Source: Prevotellaceae bacterium (GTDB taxonomy: Bacteria; Bacteroidota; Bacteroidia; Bacteroidales; Paludibacteraceae). Taken from it: a DNA stretch of 8,104 nucleotides. The notes below the pieces were generated by a model. It did not search any database. It was not told the origin of the DNA and saw nothing but the letters and a program-made list of their open reading frames with translations. Below, piece by piece: positions 1 to 7,175 of this stretch (within the stretch, counting starts at the first letter, position 1; the number at the start of each line of letters is the position of its first letter). The position numbers and the translations under genes were made by a program. The stretch lies in contig JAISXJ010000179.1 in assembly GCA_031270565.1 (NCBI GenBank), forward strand, positions 1 through 8,104, given 5' to 3'.

Positions 1-27
1 TTAGTCGTTTTGCGCGACTCGGCATAG
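1..27. repeat. Left copy of a 27-bp inverted repeat
   Basis: The first 27 bases are the exact reverse complement of 8035-8061. The match stops at base 28 and may continue beyond the left edge of the window. The right copy lies inside a repetitive block after tRNA-fMet. This suggests a dispersed genomic repeat, at which short-read assemblies typically break, more than the ends of one mobile element. No transposase or recombinase gene lies between the copies. Confidence 0.85.
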
Positions 28-68
28 TTGGCAGTGAATAGTTAATAACGAATAGTGAATAATATTTT

Positions 69-94
69 TTTAGAGTTTAGAGTTTAGAGTTTAG
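69..94. repeat. Heptamer tandem repeat (TTTAGAG, about 3.7 copies)
   Basis: Three perfect TTTAGAG units (69-75, 76-82, 83-89) are followed by a partial TTTAG (90-94). The surrounding A/T-rich spacer (28-180) also holds short degenerate repeats, such as AATTCGT twice near 105-118 and several ACTAACTA-like units near 143-176. No gene is visible in 1-219. The tract resembles the low-complexity intergenic DNA common in some Bacteroidales. No function can be assigned. Confidence 0.75.
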
Positions 95-186
95 TTGTTT
101 CTCAATTCGTAATTCGTAAATCTAAAATCTGATAACTGTTTGTCACTAATAACTACACCCTACTAACTACTAACTAAAAAAAGGCG

Positions 187-194
187 TACCTTTG
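187..194 (+). promoter_or_regulatory. Bacteroidetes-type -7 element upstream of the oxidoreductase operon
   Basis: TACCTTTG matches the TAnnTTTG -7 consensus of the Bacteroidetes primary sigma factor and lies 25 bp before the ATG at 220. No convincing TTG -33 element is found about 19-20 bp upstream, so the promoter is supported by only one half. The 195-219 leader is A-rich with no Shine-Dalgarno sequence, as usual in this phylum. The promoter would serve both genes at 220-2060. Confidence 0.6.
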
Positions 195-219
195 CAACAA
201 AAATAAAAATCCTGTTATT

Positions 220-486
220 ATGCATATCACAGAATGGATTCTTTTAGGCATATTCTGCTGCCTGATAAATGTGCCTCTCGGCTATTGGCGGGAATGTTTC
301 AGAAAATTCTCGACGATGTGGTTTGTGCTTGTACACGCCTCCGTACCTCTTATTGTGGCGCTCAGAATATGGCTCGACGTGCCATCGTGGCTTATTCCCG
401 TGAATATTGCTCTGGCTGTTCTGGGGCAGTATCTCGGCGGACAGTGCAGAAAACGGAAAAAGAAACTGCTATCCACACATTCATGA
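220..486 (+). CDS. Small hypothetical membrane protein (88 aa)
   Basis: This is a short protein with three probable hydrophobic segments at about residues 5-21, 33-52 and 55-74. It ends in a strongly basic tail (CRKRKKK, 76-82) that should stay in the cytoplasm under the positive-inside rule. I do not recognise a named family and assign no function. Two things support it as a real gene. A -7 promoter element lies just upstream. Its TGA stop at 484-486 overlaps the ATG of the oxidoreductase gene at 483 (ATGA), a standard sign of translational coupling. It is therefore the first gene of a two-gene operon. A role in anchoring or assisting the FAD protein is possible, but that is only context-based inference. 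Confidence 0.7.
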   Translation: MHITEWILLGIFCCLINVPLGYWRECFRKFSTMWFVLVHASVPLIVALRIWLDVPSWLIPVNIALAVLGQYLGGQCRKRKKKLLSTHS

Positions 487-2060
487 TTGAATTACAACTC
501 TCCCTTACACCCCGCGAAGCCGGCGAGGCTGACCTGCTGAAACAGATTGTAGCGCGTAAATTAAATGTGGCTGAAGCTGCGCTTGTCATAGAGGTGGCGC
601 GAAAAGCTATTGATGCGCGGGGACGTTTTCCGGTAGTCAAGCTGCATCTGCGTGTCTTTGTCAATGAAACGCCTGTACACCGCTATGAAAACAGTTTTAA
701 TTACCATCCTGTAACAAACGGAACGGAGGTGATTATCGTTGGAGCGGGACCTGCGGGGCTTTTTGCGGCGTTGCGTTTGATAGAACTGGGAATACGTCCT
801 GTTGTTTTGGAACGGGGTAAAGCTATTCCGGAACGCAAAAAAGATATTGCGCTGCTCAACCGTAATGTAGCCCTTGACGCTGATTCCAACTACTGTTTCG
901 GCGAAGGTGGCGCGGGCACATTCTCCGACGGAAAACTTTATACCCGTTCCGGCAAACGGGGAAATACACGGCGGATTTTGGAAATATTTCATTATCACGG
1001 CGCACAAGATGCCATTTTATATGAAGCGCATCCGCACATTGGCACGGATTGTCTGCCGGAGGTGGTAAAGAGGATGCGCCAGACCATTATCGACTGTGGC
1101 GGTGAGATTCATTTCTCAACGAAAGTTACGGATTTGCTTTTGAGCGGCAAGCGCATCAGGGGCGTTATCACCGCCGACGGAATGTCCTACGAGGGGAAAG
1201 CGGTCATTTTAGCCACCGGTCATTCGGCGCGGGATGTATATCATCTACTGCATCGCCATCATTTTGCTTTGGAGGCTAAAGGATTTGCTATGGGGGTACG
1301 GGTGGAACATCCTCAGAGTTTGATTGACAGTATTCAATATAAATGCCGCACACGCAACGCCTATTTGCCTGCGGCAACTTACAGTCTGACACATCAGGCG
1401 AATGGACGTGGCGTTTATTCGTTCTGTATGTGTCCGGGAGGGCATATTGTCCCGTCGGCGACGGAAGCCGGTCAGGTGGTGGTGAACGGTATGTCGGCAT
1501 CGCATCGCGGGTCGGCGTTTGCCAATGCGGGCATTGTGGTAGAGATTCGGACGGAAGACCTGCCCGATGTTGAGACTTATGGCGCGGTGGCGGGCATTCA
1601 CTTTCAACAGCATCTTGAACGGTTGTCATTCAATAATAATGGCGGCGCTTTTCAGCAGGCGCCTGCGCAGCGGCTTACCGATTTTGTACAGGGCAAACTC
1701 TCTTACGACTTGCCCGACTGTTCCTATTTGCCCGGCATTGTCTCCTCTCCGATACATTTCTGGTTGCCGGAATCCATCGGACGGCGTCTTCAAGAGGGTT
1801 TTAAGGCGTTTGACAGAAAGATGAAAGGTTTTCTTACCGCCGAAGCGGTGGTGGTAGGTATGGAATCGCGGTCGTCATCGCCGGTGCGTATTCTGCGCCA
1901 AGCCGACACCTTTGAACACCCGCAACTGGCAGGTCTTTATCCCTGCGGCGAAGGGTCGGGCTATGCCGGAGGCATTACCTCGTCGGCAATGGATGGCGAA
2001 AATTGTGCCGAAAAAGTCTTTAACAGCATATTAAGTAGTACAAAGGAATTATTTTTATAA
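483..2060 (+). CDS. FAD-dependent oxidoreductase, COG2509-type
   Basis: The product is 525 aa from the ATG at 483. The open frame extends upstream to 234, but that part overlaps the preceding gene in another frame. The ATGA overlap and the family-like N-terminus (MIELQLSLTP) favour 483. Residues 1-80 form the family's N-terminal domain, including KAIDARGRFP (41-50). A Rossmann dinucleotide-binding motif follows: VIIVGAGPAG at 83-92, with E110 placed to bind the FAD ribose. Next come the characteristic block CFGEGGAGTFSDGKL (138-152) and the second FAD-contact motif near the C-terminus, PCGEGSGYAGGI (487-498). The length is typical. The family is a predicted cytosolic flavoprotein with no settled substrate. 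The 3' end is altered: a MITE starting at 2031 supplies residues 517-525 (LSSTKELFL) and the stop. Without it the frame would end in I-R-L. All cofactor motifs lie upstream of the insertion, so the enzyme is probably still functional. Confidence 0.9.
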   Translation: MIELQLSLTPREAGEADLLKQIVARKLNVAEAALVIEVARKAIDARGRFPVVKLHLRVFVNETPVHRYENSFNYHPVTNGTEVIIVGAGPAGLFAALRLIELGIRPVVLERGKAIPERKKDIALLNRNVALDADSNYCFGEGGAGTFSDGKLYTRSGKRGNTRRILEIFHYHGAQDAILYEAHPHIGTDCLPEVVKRMRQTIIDCGGEIHFSTKVTDLLLSGKRIRGVITADGMSYEGKAVILATGHSARDVYHLLHRHHFALEAKGFAMGVRVEHPQSLIDSIQYKCRTRNAYLPAATYSLTHQANGRGVYSFCMCPGGHIVPSATEAGQVVVNGMSASHRGSAFANAGIVVEIRTEDLPDVETYGAVAGIHFQQHLERLSFNNNGGAFQQAPAQRLTDFVQGKLSYDLPDCSYLPGIVSSPIHFWLPESIGRRLQEGFKAFDRKMKGFLTAEAVVVGMESRSSSPVRILRQADTFEHPQLAGLYPCGEGSGYAGGITSSAMDGENCAEKVFNSILSSTKELFL

Positions 2061-2214
2061 TTTTTGAGCTTTATTTTGATATGGATTTTGTCTTTTTTCG
2101 AGGGCTAAACAACCGAGAGAAAAGGCAAAAGACGCTCAAAAGAATCTCATTCTTATTATTCTCAATACTCTTTTTGATTTTAAAATATGAAAATAATTCC
2201 TTTGTACTACTTAA
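2031..2214. mobile_element. 184-bp MITE-like non-autonomous element
   Basis: The element has exact 25-bp terminal inverted repeats at 2031-2055 and 2190-2214; the left end begins TTAAGTAGTACAAAGGAA. It is flanked by ATA at 2028-2030 and 2215-2217, a probable 3-bp target duplication. The interior is A/T-rich with no credible gene. It holds further complementary pairs (TTTTGAGC 2062-2069 with 2134-2141; GTCTTTT 2090-2096 with 2127-2133), so it can fold into a long interrupted hairpin. The homologous right repeat copy (near 7793-7799) lacks the element, giving a natural empty site. The parent transposase family cannot be identified; none is encoded here. Confidence 0.88.
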
Positions 2215-2279
2215 ATAAGACTGTAATATCTGGAAAAGTACTGTAATAAAAAAAATATCTGTTTTTTTTTGCAAAACAG

Positions 2280-2309
2280 TTGCAGGGAATAAAAAAAGTT
2301 GTACTTTTG
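2280..2309 (+). promoter_or_regulatory. Duplicated tRNA-type promoter upstream of the glucanase leader
   Basis: TTG at 2280-2282 and TACTTTTG at 2302-2309, separated by 19 bp, match the Bacteroidetes TTG / TAnnTTTG promoter closely. The surrounding sequence (about 2239-2310) is nearly the same as that upstream of tRNA-fMet (7823-7895), so this is a copy of the tRNA promoter that has lost its tRNA. It reads toward the glucanase, whose ATG is about 340 bp downstream. I infer that it may drive the glucanase operon. Confidence 0.75.
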
Positions 2310-2310
2310 C

Positions 2311-2649
2311 CCCTGATATCCACATCAAAAAATGAATTATAATTATGTTTGCATCAGAACTTTTATACTTACCTTTTTTGCAGTTTAGACGGTTTAACCG
2401 CCTACCTGTAAGTTCATTACGAAAGCCCCCCCTTGTTTTCGTCTTAACTCCTTGTATTCAAGAACTTAACAAAAACTTAAACTTTTTTTATTCGACAGTT
2501 TACGGCGCGAAATTTCTTTGCGTTGCCTTGCCATATACAGCTGTAACGGCAATCTTCCAGAATCTTCTGGAGGGTTGCCGCTGTGTTTTCAGTGTAAAGT
2601 CTTAATAATAAATAAATAAACAAATCAATCAATTAAACATTGAATCATT
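2311..2649 (+). other. Long untranslated leader of the glucanase operon
   Basis: About 340 bp lie between the duplicated promoter and the glucanase ATG with no gene I can support. An 18-codon ORF at 2332-2388 starts 23 bp after the -7 element and reads like a short hydrophobic peptide (MNYNYVCIRTFILTFFAV). It could be a leader peptide or the remnant of a truncated exported protein. An overlapping 86-codon frame (2345-2605) has no recognisable family. The leader also has a run of seven C (2426-2432), a run of seven T (2483-2489) and a strong hairpin at 2547-2580. A weak alternative -7 element, TTTCTTTG at 2513-2520, lacks a clear -33 partner. The final 45 bp are A/T-rich, typical before Bacteroidetes start codons. 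Confidence 0.5.
2547..2580 (+). promoter_or_regulatory. Strong hairpin in the glucanase leader
   Basis: Arms 2547-2561 and 2566-2580 pair over 15 bp (13 Watson-Crick and two G-U) around a 4-base ATCT loop. ACAG at 2537-2540 can add pairs with CTGT just after the stem. The sequence after it (GTTTTC) is not a true U-tract, so a classical intrinsic terminator is not well supported. An attenuator, mRNA-stabilising structure or protein-binding site are alternatives. It ends 69 bp before the ATG. Confidence 0.6.
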
Positions 2650-3852
2650 ATGAAAAAAACAATTGTATTTCTAACAGCCATTTTCTGCTTCTGTATTGCT
2701 GCAAACAGAGCGGGCGCTCAAACCGTAGCCTTCGGCGGGGCAGCCGGAAGCAATTACGACGACTTTTCTGTTATGCCCGACCAAACGGAAAATCCTGCGC
2801 AGAGCATCGAAGTCTATCTTGATGACATAGTGAAAACCGACCTGAACGCCGGTGAAACCGGAATAATCGAACTCCCCGGCACATTCCAGTTAGTGTGGGC
2901 CGACGAGTTCGACGGCGCCGGTTACGATCCCGACATCTGGTCGCCCCAGGTGCGAGGCGATGGATTCGGCAACAACGAATTGCAATACTATACAGGCCTG
3001 GAACGAAATATTTTTACACGCGACGGAAATCTGGTGCTGAAAGTCTATAAAGAATCCTACCAAAACCGGAATTATACTTCCGGCAAATTGTGGGGGCAAA
3101 ATAAAAAGTATTTCAAATACGGACGGGTCGAAGCCCGCTTCAAATTGCCGGAAGGACGCGGCACATGGCCTGCCATCTGGATGATGCCTCAAAGCAGCGT
3201 TTACGGCGGCTGGCCCAATAGCGGCGAGATTGACATCATGGAATTTGTCGGCTATCAGCCTTCCACGATTCATGGTACGGTACACCGGGGAGCCGGTTCC
3301 GGCGGCAACGGTAACGGCAGCAACATCAGCATTGCCGGTAAAACCGGCGATTTCCACGTCATCCGCATCGACTGGGAACCCGGCTATATCAAGTGGTACC
3401 TGAATGACCAACTCTTTCATACTTACAACAATGGTTTTGCCGGTTCCTCCCAATGGCCTTTCGACCAGGATTTTTACGTGATCCTCAACTTTGCCGTAGG
3501 CGGAAACTGGGGCGGCGCGCAGGGCGTGGACGATGCTATCTGGCCGCAGGAATTTCTGATTGACTATGTGCGCGTCTATCAAAAATCGGAAGACGGAGAA
3601 ACTGCCGTTAAAACAACAGATGCCCAAGCGTTTGCAAGGGTTACCCTCGCAGGAGAGACTTTGAATGTCGCCTCCCGTTCCGAAATCCCATTCTCCGTAA
3701 ATATTTATTCCGTAATGGGGCAAAAATACGTGTCGAAACGGTTTTCCGGGGAAAACGCGCAGATAGACGTTACGCATTTATCTTCGGGAATGTACATTGT
3801 TTCCGTTTCAAACGAAATTGAATATTATGCACAAAAATTCATTCGAAAATAA
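2650..3852 (+). CDS. Secreted GH16 beta-glucanase (laminarinase-like) with T9SS sorting tail
   Basis: This 400-aa enzyme is predicted to hydrolyse internal beta-1,3 (or mixed beta-1,3/1,4) glucan linkages outside the cell. The signal peptide is residues 1-23 (MKKTIVFLTA start, cleavage after AGA). An unassigned region of about 55 residues follows. The GH16 domain is about 79-312: LVWADEFDG (81-89), GNNELQYYTG (107-116), WPAIWMMP (173-180), and the catalytic motif EIDIME at 193-198. Family knowledge makes E193 the nucleophile, D195 the helper and E198 the acid/base. The six-residue, bulged form of the motif is typical of laminarinase-type GH16 enzymes. LIDYVRVYQ (303-311) closes the domain. 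Residues about 325-400 form a T9SS type A sorting domain (NIYSVMGQ, LSSGMYIVSV, FIRK end), implying outer-membrane export and surface attachment or release. It is the first gene of a likely operon with the gene at 3934. Exact substrate specificity is not readable from sequence. Confidence 0.93.
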   Translation: MKKTIVFLTAIFCFCIAANRAGAQTVAFGGAAGSNYDDFSVMPDQTENPAQSIEVYLDDIVKTDLNAGETGIIELPGTFQLVWADEFDGAGYDPDIWSPQVRGDGFGNNELQYYTGLERNIFTRDGNLVLKVYKESYQNRNYTSGKLWGQNKKYFKYGRVEARFKLPEGRGTWPAIWMMPQSSVYGGWPNSGEIDIMEFVGYQPSTIHGTVHRGAGSGGNGNGSNISIAGKTGDFHVIRIDWEPGYIKWYLNDQLFHTYNNGFAGSSQWPFDQDFYVILNFAVGGNWGGAQGVDDAIWPQEFLIDYVRVYQKSEDGETAVKTTDAQAFARVTLAGETLNVASRSEIPFSVNIYSVMGQKYVSKRFSGENAQIDVTHLSSGMYIVSVSNEIEYYAQKFIRK

Positions 3853-3860
3853 AAACGCCG

Positions 3861-3893
3861 CGGATGCAAGGTGCGTATTTGTTCCTGCATCCG
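3861..3893 (+). promoter_or_regulatory. Hairpin between the glucanase and the modular-protein gene
   Basis: CGGATGCA at 3861-3868 pairs perfectly with TGCATCCG at 3886-3893 around a 17-base loop, starting 9 bp after the glucanase stop. No U-tract follows directly; A/T-rich DNA leads into the next ATG at 3934. It may be a partial terminator or an RNA-processing or stability element that sets unequal expression of the two genes. Confidence 0.45.
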
Positions 3894-3933
3894 GGATGAA
3901 ATCAATAATAATAATTTTTAAATTAAAAAAAAC

Positions 3934-6900
3934 ATGAAAAAAAAGAACAAGTTACTTTTGAGGAAAAGATGTTTGACGGTCTTTTCAGTTTTTATTGTGG
4001 CGCTTGCAAGCATTAACGTTTGGGCGCAACCGGCTTCCGAATACTGCCGGTGGTTGTATGGTACGGGGAATAACGCTGCCCGCTTTACCTGGAATACCGA
4101 AACGAATGGTAATGTAACCATTACGATTTATTCGGCTATTGATGGCGAAACGGCCGGACAAACCTCTTTTCGCGGGCAAGGCTGGAGTAATGATCGCGTT
4201 ACAGCGAATCTTTGGGTTGACGTAAGCGGCGGAACAACATGGGACGCCACTACGGTGAATACAGGGAACCGGTTTTTTACGAGGACTATATCTTCCGATT
4301 TGACAACAATTACTTTGATACCGGCTCAAACAATTCCCGACGGGGCTAAAATTCGTTACAACTCAGCCACCGAGTATAAAACCTCGTTGGATGGTAATTT
4401 ATGGCCCAGCATTAACTTTATCTGGACTTACGGCAGTACAAAACAATGTCCCGATCCTGCGCCGCTGCCTGCACCCGAAAATGTGGCAGTGGATGCTTTC
4501 GGCAACCTGACCTTCGACGCCGTTGCCAATGCTGTTTCCTATCAGGCTATTGTGTATGCCGGTTCCATACCCTATTACACGGAGGCAAATGCTAACCCTG
4601 CCGGCACGATTTTGACCTTTGCCAATCCGGGCGCTTATACGGTCAAAGTAAAAGCCATAGGGGATGACAACCTTTATTTAAATTCGCTTGAATCAACTGC
4701 CGTTGAGTGGACAATTCCCGGTACGATTCCCGAACAGGGCGATTCGGAGTATTGCTATTACTATTGGGATCCTTCCGGTACAGGTTCCGGCGTGGGTAGC
4801 GATGATGCGGTCATCCTCACTTGGGAAACCCTGGAAAACGGAAATATCAGCGTTACGATGGCAAGCGTCGGCGGAAACGGAGCAGCCTTTAGAGCAGGCT
4901 CGTTGACTGCCGGAAACTTCAAGTTAGGCCCTGCGGCAGTCGGAGGCGAGGCTTATTTGAACACTGCTTATTCGGGAAATGTCTGTACGATCACCCCGAA
5001 AGCAGGCGTTACGCTTCCGGAAAGTCTGTCTATCCAATACCAGGGAATAGTGGCTTACCTGACAACAGGCGGCGCTAATCCGAGCGGAAACTTGTATCCC
5101 ACCGGAAATTTCACTTATACCTACGGCTCTGATTGCGCCAATCTCGAACGTACAAAATTAGCCGCTCCCACCGGTGTATCCGTGGACGACGCGGCTGTTC
5201 TTACATTCGACCCGGTAACTGATGCCGCTACATACAATGCTTTTGTGTATATCGGCACAAACCTCGTTTACCAGCAAATTTCGGTAACTTCAGGCGATGT
5301 GTTGAACTTCCCGCTTCCGGGCACATTCAATGTTCACGTAACATCCATTCCCGATGTGAGCCAAATGTCCGAATACGAAGAATCCGATCTTTCCGATCCT
5401 TTTGCATGGACGGTGAATTACCAAACGCCCGCTACGGTGCCTGCTTCTCCCTATTGTGATTTTTTGGTGAATCCGAATGGAGACGGCAATTCAATCCCCA
5501 ATAACAATGCAGAATACGGCGATTACGATGCTACTTACTGGTCGTGGACAACCGATGCCGAAGGACAAATCGTAATCTCAATCAATTCTGCTCTGCATGA
5601 CGAATACACGCCGACCACTACTTTCCGTGCAACCGGTATGGCGCTTAACGGTTTTAGGATAGGTGATGTACGGGGCGACTTCTTGCTTGAAAAAGTAGGT
5701 GACAATACCGGAAAAACTCAGACTTTCAGGGCTAAGGAAGGGATTATTTTGTTGCCGGGTGTTGAAATCACCTACAACGGGAAATGCGATTACCTGTTAG
5801 TTACTCCCAACCCTCTACCGGCGGGAAATGGAAATATCGCAGACTTGTATCCGACGCTCACGTTCAGCACCCCGTACATCTACGGTTCCAACTGTTCGGG
5901 TTCGGCTACCATACTGGATGCGCCGGATAATTTAGTGGTTACAGATAATGCCCTTTCTTTCGGTGCAGTAGAGAATGCAGTAACTTACAAGGTTTATGTT
6001 TACAATGCCGAAGGCGTTCCCGTTTTTACGCAAAGCGATTTTGCACCGGGCAACGCGCTCACCTACGATGTTCCGGGACACTACACCGTAAAGGCGCAAG
6101 CCATCGGCAATGCCGGCGCATACATCAATTCTGCATTGTCTGAAGCAACTGCCTGGGACTTGACCGCTGCTCTGGCTAAACCGGCCGGTTTGAAAATCAA
6201 TACCGAAAACAAACTTACGTTCACTCCGGTTTTAGCCGCCGTCAGCTATACCGTAACCATTTACGCAGCAGAAGACGATACTACGCCGATAGAAACAATT
6301 TCTGAATTTGAATCCGGTACGGCGTTGGATTTGGGAGACGAAAATTACGGCACAACTTATTACGTGAAAGTACAGGCCATCGGCGACGGCGACGTCATCC
6401 TTGACTCCGAACTCTCCGATGCTTATACCTGGAATTTCAACGAGCCTTACGTTTGTAACCTCCTGCTGGATGAGGATCACCTGTTAATACCCGGTTCAGA
6501 TGATACTGCACCCTATTTCGCTCCGGGCTGGGTTGCGAGTGCCAATTATACCTTCGATGTAAGCAACAACGTAATATCCATTCATTTGGGCGCTGCAACC
6601 GGCGCCGAATGGCAAGCTCAGTTCCGCATATTGCCGACAACACCGATTATCCTCAAGGCCGGTGAATCTTACGAAATTAAAGCTAAAGTGAGAACATCGA
6701 AAAACACGTCGATTTATGCTAAAATATTTGACCACGATGATAATGCTTTTATTGAGTTGATTTCCCGTCAAACATTGGCTGCGACAGAGGGAACGGTATT
6801 CGGAGTCGATGCGATTGTTCCTCCGACCGGGTTGTCCCGGATTTTCCAGATTTTGTTCGACTTTGGAGGCAATCCTGCTGATATTGACATCGAAATCTCC

Positions 6901-7167
6901 GATTTTGTGATTTGTGGGGAAGAAGGCACAATGGTAGGTATTGAGAATATCAAAATTGAACCGGTCGGCGTTTATCCGGTTCCGGCGAAAGATATTCTGT
7001 ATGTAAACGGATTATCCACAGCAAAAGAAATCCGAATTGCTGATGTAAGCGGTAGGACGGTCGCCGCTCCAAGAATTTCCAACGAATCGATTGATGTATC
7101 CGGTTTGGCGAAAGGCATTTACATCCTTTCCATCGACGGACGCACCGTTAAATTCACCAAGAATTAA
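3934..7167 (+). CDS. Large modular secreted protein: Cys-bracketed beta modules, Fn3-like repeats, probable CBM, T9SS tail
   Basis: The product has 1077 aa. The signal peptide is about residues 1-31 (basic start, then SVFIVALASINVWA). An internal repeat pattern is visible. Three 'A' modules, each opening with YC and closing with YGS plus Cys, lie at about 36-172, 272-401 and 506-654. Four Fn3-like 'B' modules (AP-x-x-L/V start, A-x-x-Y core, YTVKVKAIGD-like strand, closing W) lie at about 179-260, 409-493, 662-742 and 749-834. The order is A-B-A-B-A-B-B. Residues about 840-995 resemble a CenC/CBM4_9-type carbohydrate-binding fold, bracketed by C841 and C994. The last 75 residues are a T9SS type A sorting domain (VYPVPAKDILYV, GLAKGIYILSI, KFTKN end). 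No catalytic motif was recognised. It lies 81 bp after the glucanase on the same strand, so I infer a surface or extracellular glucan-binding partner; an adhesin is possible. The A modules match no family I can name. Confidence 0.85.
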   Translation: MKKKNKLLLRKRCLTVFSVFIVALASINVWAQPASEYCRWLYGTGNNAARFTWNTETNGNVTITIYSAIDGETAGQTSFRGQGWSNDRVTANLWVDVSGGTTWDATTVNTGNRFFTRTISSDLTTITLIPAQTIPDGAKIRYNSATEYKTSLDGNLWPSINFIWTYGSTKQCPDPAPLPAPENVAVDAFGNLTFDAVANAVSYQAIVYAGSIPYYTEANANPAGTILTFANPGAYTVKVKAIGDDNLYLNSLESTAVEWTIPGTIPEQGDSEYCYYYWDPSGTGSGVGSDDAVILTWETLENGNISVTMASVGGNGAAFRAGSLTAGNFKLGPAAVGGEAYLNTAYSGNVCTITPKAGVTLPESLSIQYQGIVAYLTTGGANPSGNLYPTGNFTYTYGSDCANLERTKLAAPTGVSVDDAAVLTFDPVTDAATYNAFVYIGTNLVYQQISVTSGDVLNFPLPGTFNVHVTSIPDVSQMSEYEESDLSDPFAWTVNYQTPATVPASPYCDFLVNPNGDGNSIPNNNAEYGDYDATYWSWTTDAEGQIVISINSALHDEYTPTTTFRATGMALNGFRIGDVRGDFLLEKVGDNTGKTQTFRAKEGIILLPGVEITYNGKCDYLLVTPNPLPAGNGNIADLYPTLTFSTPYIYGSNCSGSATILDAPDNLVVTDNALSFGAVENAVTYKVYVYNAEGVPVFTQSDFAPGNALTYDVPGHYTVKAQAIGNAGAYINSALSEATAWDLTAALAKPAGLKINTENKLTFTPVLAAVSYTVTIYAAEDDTTPIETISEFESGTALDLGDENYGTTYYVKVQAIGDGDVILDSELSDAYTWNFNEPYVCNLLLDEDHLLIPGSDDTAPYFAPGWVASANYTFDVSNNVISIHLGAATGAEWQAQFRILPTTPIILKAGESYEIKAKVRTSKNTSIYAKIFDHDDNAFIELISRQTLAATEGTVFGVDAIVPPTGLSRIFQILFDFGGNPADIDIEISDFVICGEEGTMVGIENIKIEPVGVYPVPAKDILYVNGLSTAKEIRIADVSGRTVAAPRISNESIDVSGLAKGIYILSIDGRTVKFTKN

Positions 7168-7175
7168 TTGATCCC

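Larger units (their letters stand above)
1646..2310 (+). repeat. Left copy of long direct repeat (oxidoreductase 3' end plus tRNA promoter)
   Basis: Bases 1646-2027 align without gaps to 7411-7792, with 7 mismatches in 382 by eye. After the MITE, the tail to 2310 aligns to 7793-7895 with small differences. Homology stops sharply: the two copies differ before 1646/7411 and diverge after TTTGC at 2310/7895. This copy is longer only because of the 184-bp MITE at 2031-2214. With the right copy it brackets the 5.1-kb glucanase segment. Confidence 0.92.

Noticed and set aside
69..94. CRISPR-like array
   Set aside because: The heptamer units are directly adjacent with no spacers and far too short for CRISPR repeats.
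234..482. N-terminal extension of the oxidoreductase frame
   Set aside because: It overlaps the small membrane protein gene in another frame, is rich in Cys and Arg unlike the family, and the ATGA overlap at 483 gives a clear start.
2031..2214. TTAA target-site duplication for the MITE
   Set aside because: TTAA is present at both ends, but it belongs to the inverted repeat and is absent from the empty site in the right duplicate. ATA fits better.
2071..2328. An 85-codon minus-strand frame across the MITE and promoter copy
   Set aside because: It crosses the MITE end and the duplicated promoter, and its composition is low-complexity Phe/Lys/Ser from A/T-rich DNA.
2345..2605. An 86-codon plus-strand open frame in the glucanase leader
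   Set aside because: It spans the C-run, T-run and strong hairpin, has no family resemblance, and has no separate signal for translation. Treated as leader DNA.
2890..3777. A 295-codon open frame on the minus strand
   Set aside because: It lies wholly antisense to the GH16 domain, has no recognisable family features, and arises from the codon bias of the glucanase gene.
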